The position numbers and the translations under genes were made by a program. The notes beneath the pieces were generated by a model. It had not been told where the DNA came from. It searched no databases and saw only the letters and a list, made by a program, of their open reading frames with translations. A stretch of DNA of 40,082 bases from contig JAKCDU010000030.1 of NCBI GenBank assembly GCA_021838445.1, positions 1 through 40,082 of the forward strand, written 5' to 3'. Below are positions 40,079 through 40,082 of this stretch, piece after piece; the first letter of the stretch is position 1, and the number at the start of each line of letters is the position of its first letter. The stretch comes from Actinomycetes bacterium. GTDB taxonomy: Bacteria > Actinomycetota > Acidimicrobiia > Acidimicrobiales > Palsa-688.

Positions 40079-40082
40079 CGCC

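Overview
The window is about 40 kb of very GC-rich DNA with short gaps, many GTG starts and many 4-base stop/start overlaps, which points to an actinobacterium. The best lineage clue is a secreted protein (8883-12026) ending in 42-residue GYWLVASDGG-type repeats, a repeat I associate with the class Acidimicrobiia. The MarP-like protease, Tat-linked ferritin-like proteins and a P1B-5 ATPase with a hemerythrin tail fit that placement. It is an inference from gene content. I saw no rRNA, tRNA, CRISPR array or intact insertion sequence.

Layout, left to right. 1-6.7 kb is catabolic: a LacI regulator, a frameshifted 2-oxoglutarate-dependent oxygenase and an aldo/keto reductase on the minus strand, a divergent nucleoside hydrolase, a decayed piece of a molybdenum hydroxylase (xanthine dehydrogenase type), an SDR oxidoreductase and an NTF2-like protein. 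6.8-13.2 kb is envelope related: a MarP-like membrane protease, a ferritin-like lipoprotein, the repeat-bearing secreted protein, a scrambled ABC-transporter relic and a DMT-type membrane protein. 13.2-16.1 kb holds a LigB/DODA-type dioxygenase and a MarR regulator facing a YceI protein across a perfect inverted repeat, then a membrane protein.

16.2-23.6 kb is a coherent envelope and metal block: cupredoxin lipoprotein, two ferritin-like exported proteins, tatA, tatB, tatC and a small membrane protein, meeting head-on a minus-strand pair of a GerMN lipoprotein and a P1B-5 metal ATPase with a C-terminal hemerythrin domain. The order suggests that the Tat machinery sits with at least one of its own iron-protein cargoes.

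24.0-29.4 kb concerns CoA-ester metabolism: a tandem-fused class III CoA-transferase, a thiolase-fold protein without the usual nucleophilic Cys, its overlapping DUF35 partner and a methyltransferase. 29.5-29.7 kb is a gene-free stretch rich in hairpins that looks like an unassigned structured RNA.

29.8-39.1 kb is the most interesting part. A GNAT acetyltransferase precedes a tightly overlapping five-gene operon: an acetyl-CoA-synthetase-like ligase, the E1-alpha, E1-beta and E2 subunits of a 2-oxoacid (pyruvate/acetoin-type) dehydrogenase, and a free-standing acyl carrier protein. No E3 is present. Further on come a rubrerythrin-like protein, an I78-type inhibitor-like protein, a phosphoribosyltransferase, and a class-II (AcuC-like) deacetylase overlapping a universal stress protein. 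Acetyltransferase, ligase and deacetylase together recall the Bacillus acuABC-acsA arrangement for control of acetyl-CoA synthetase by lysine acetylation. The window closes with a DeoR-family regulator that probably starts on a leaderless transcript behind a palindromic operator.
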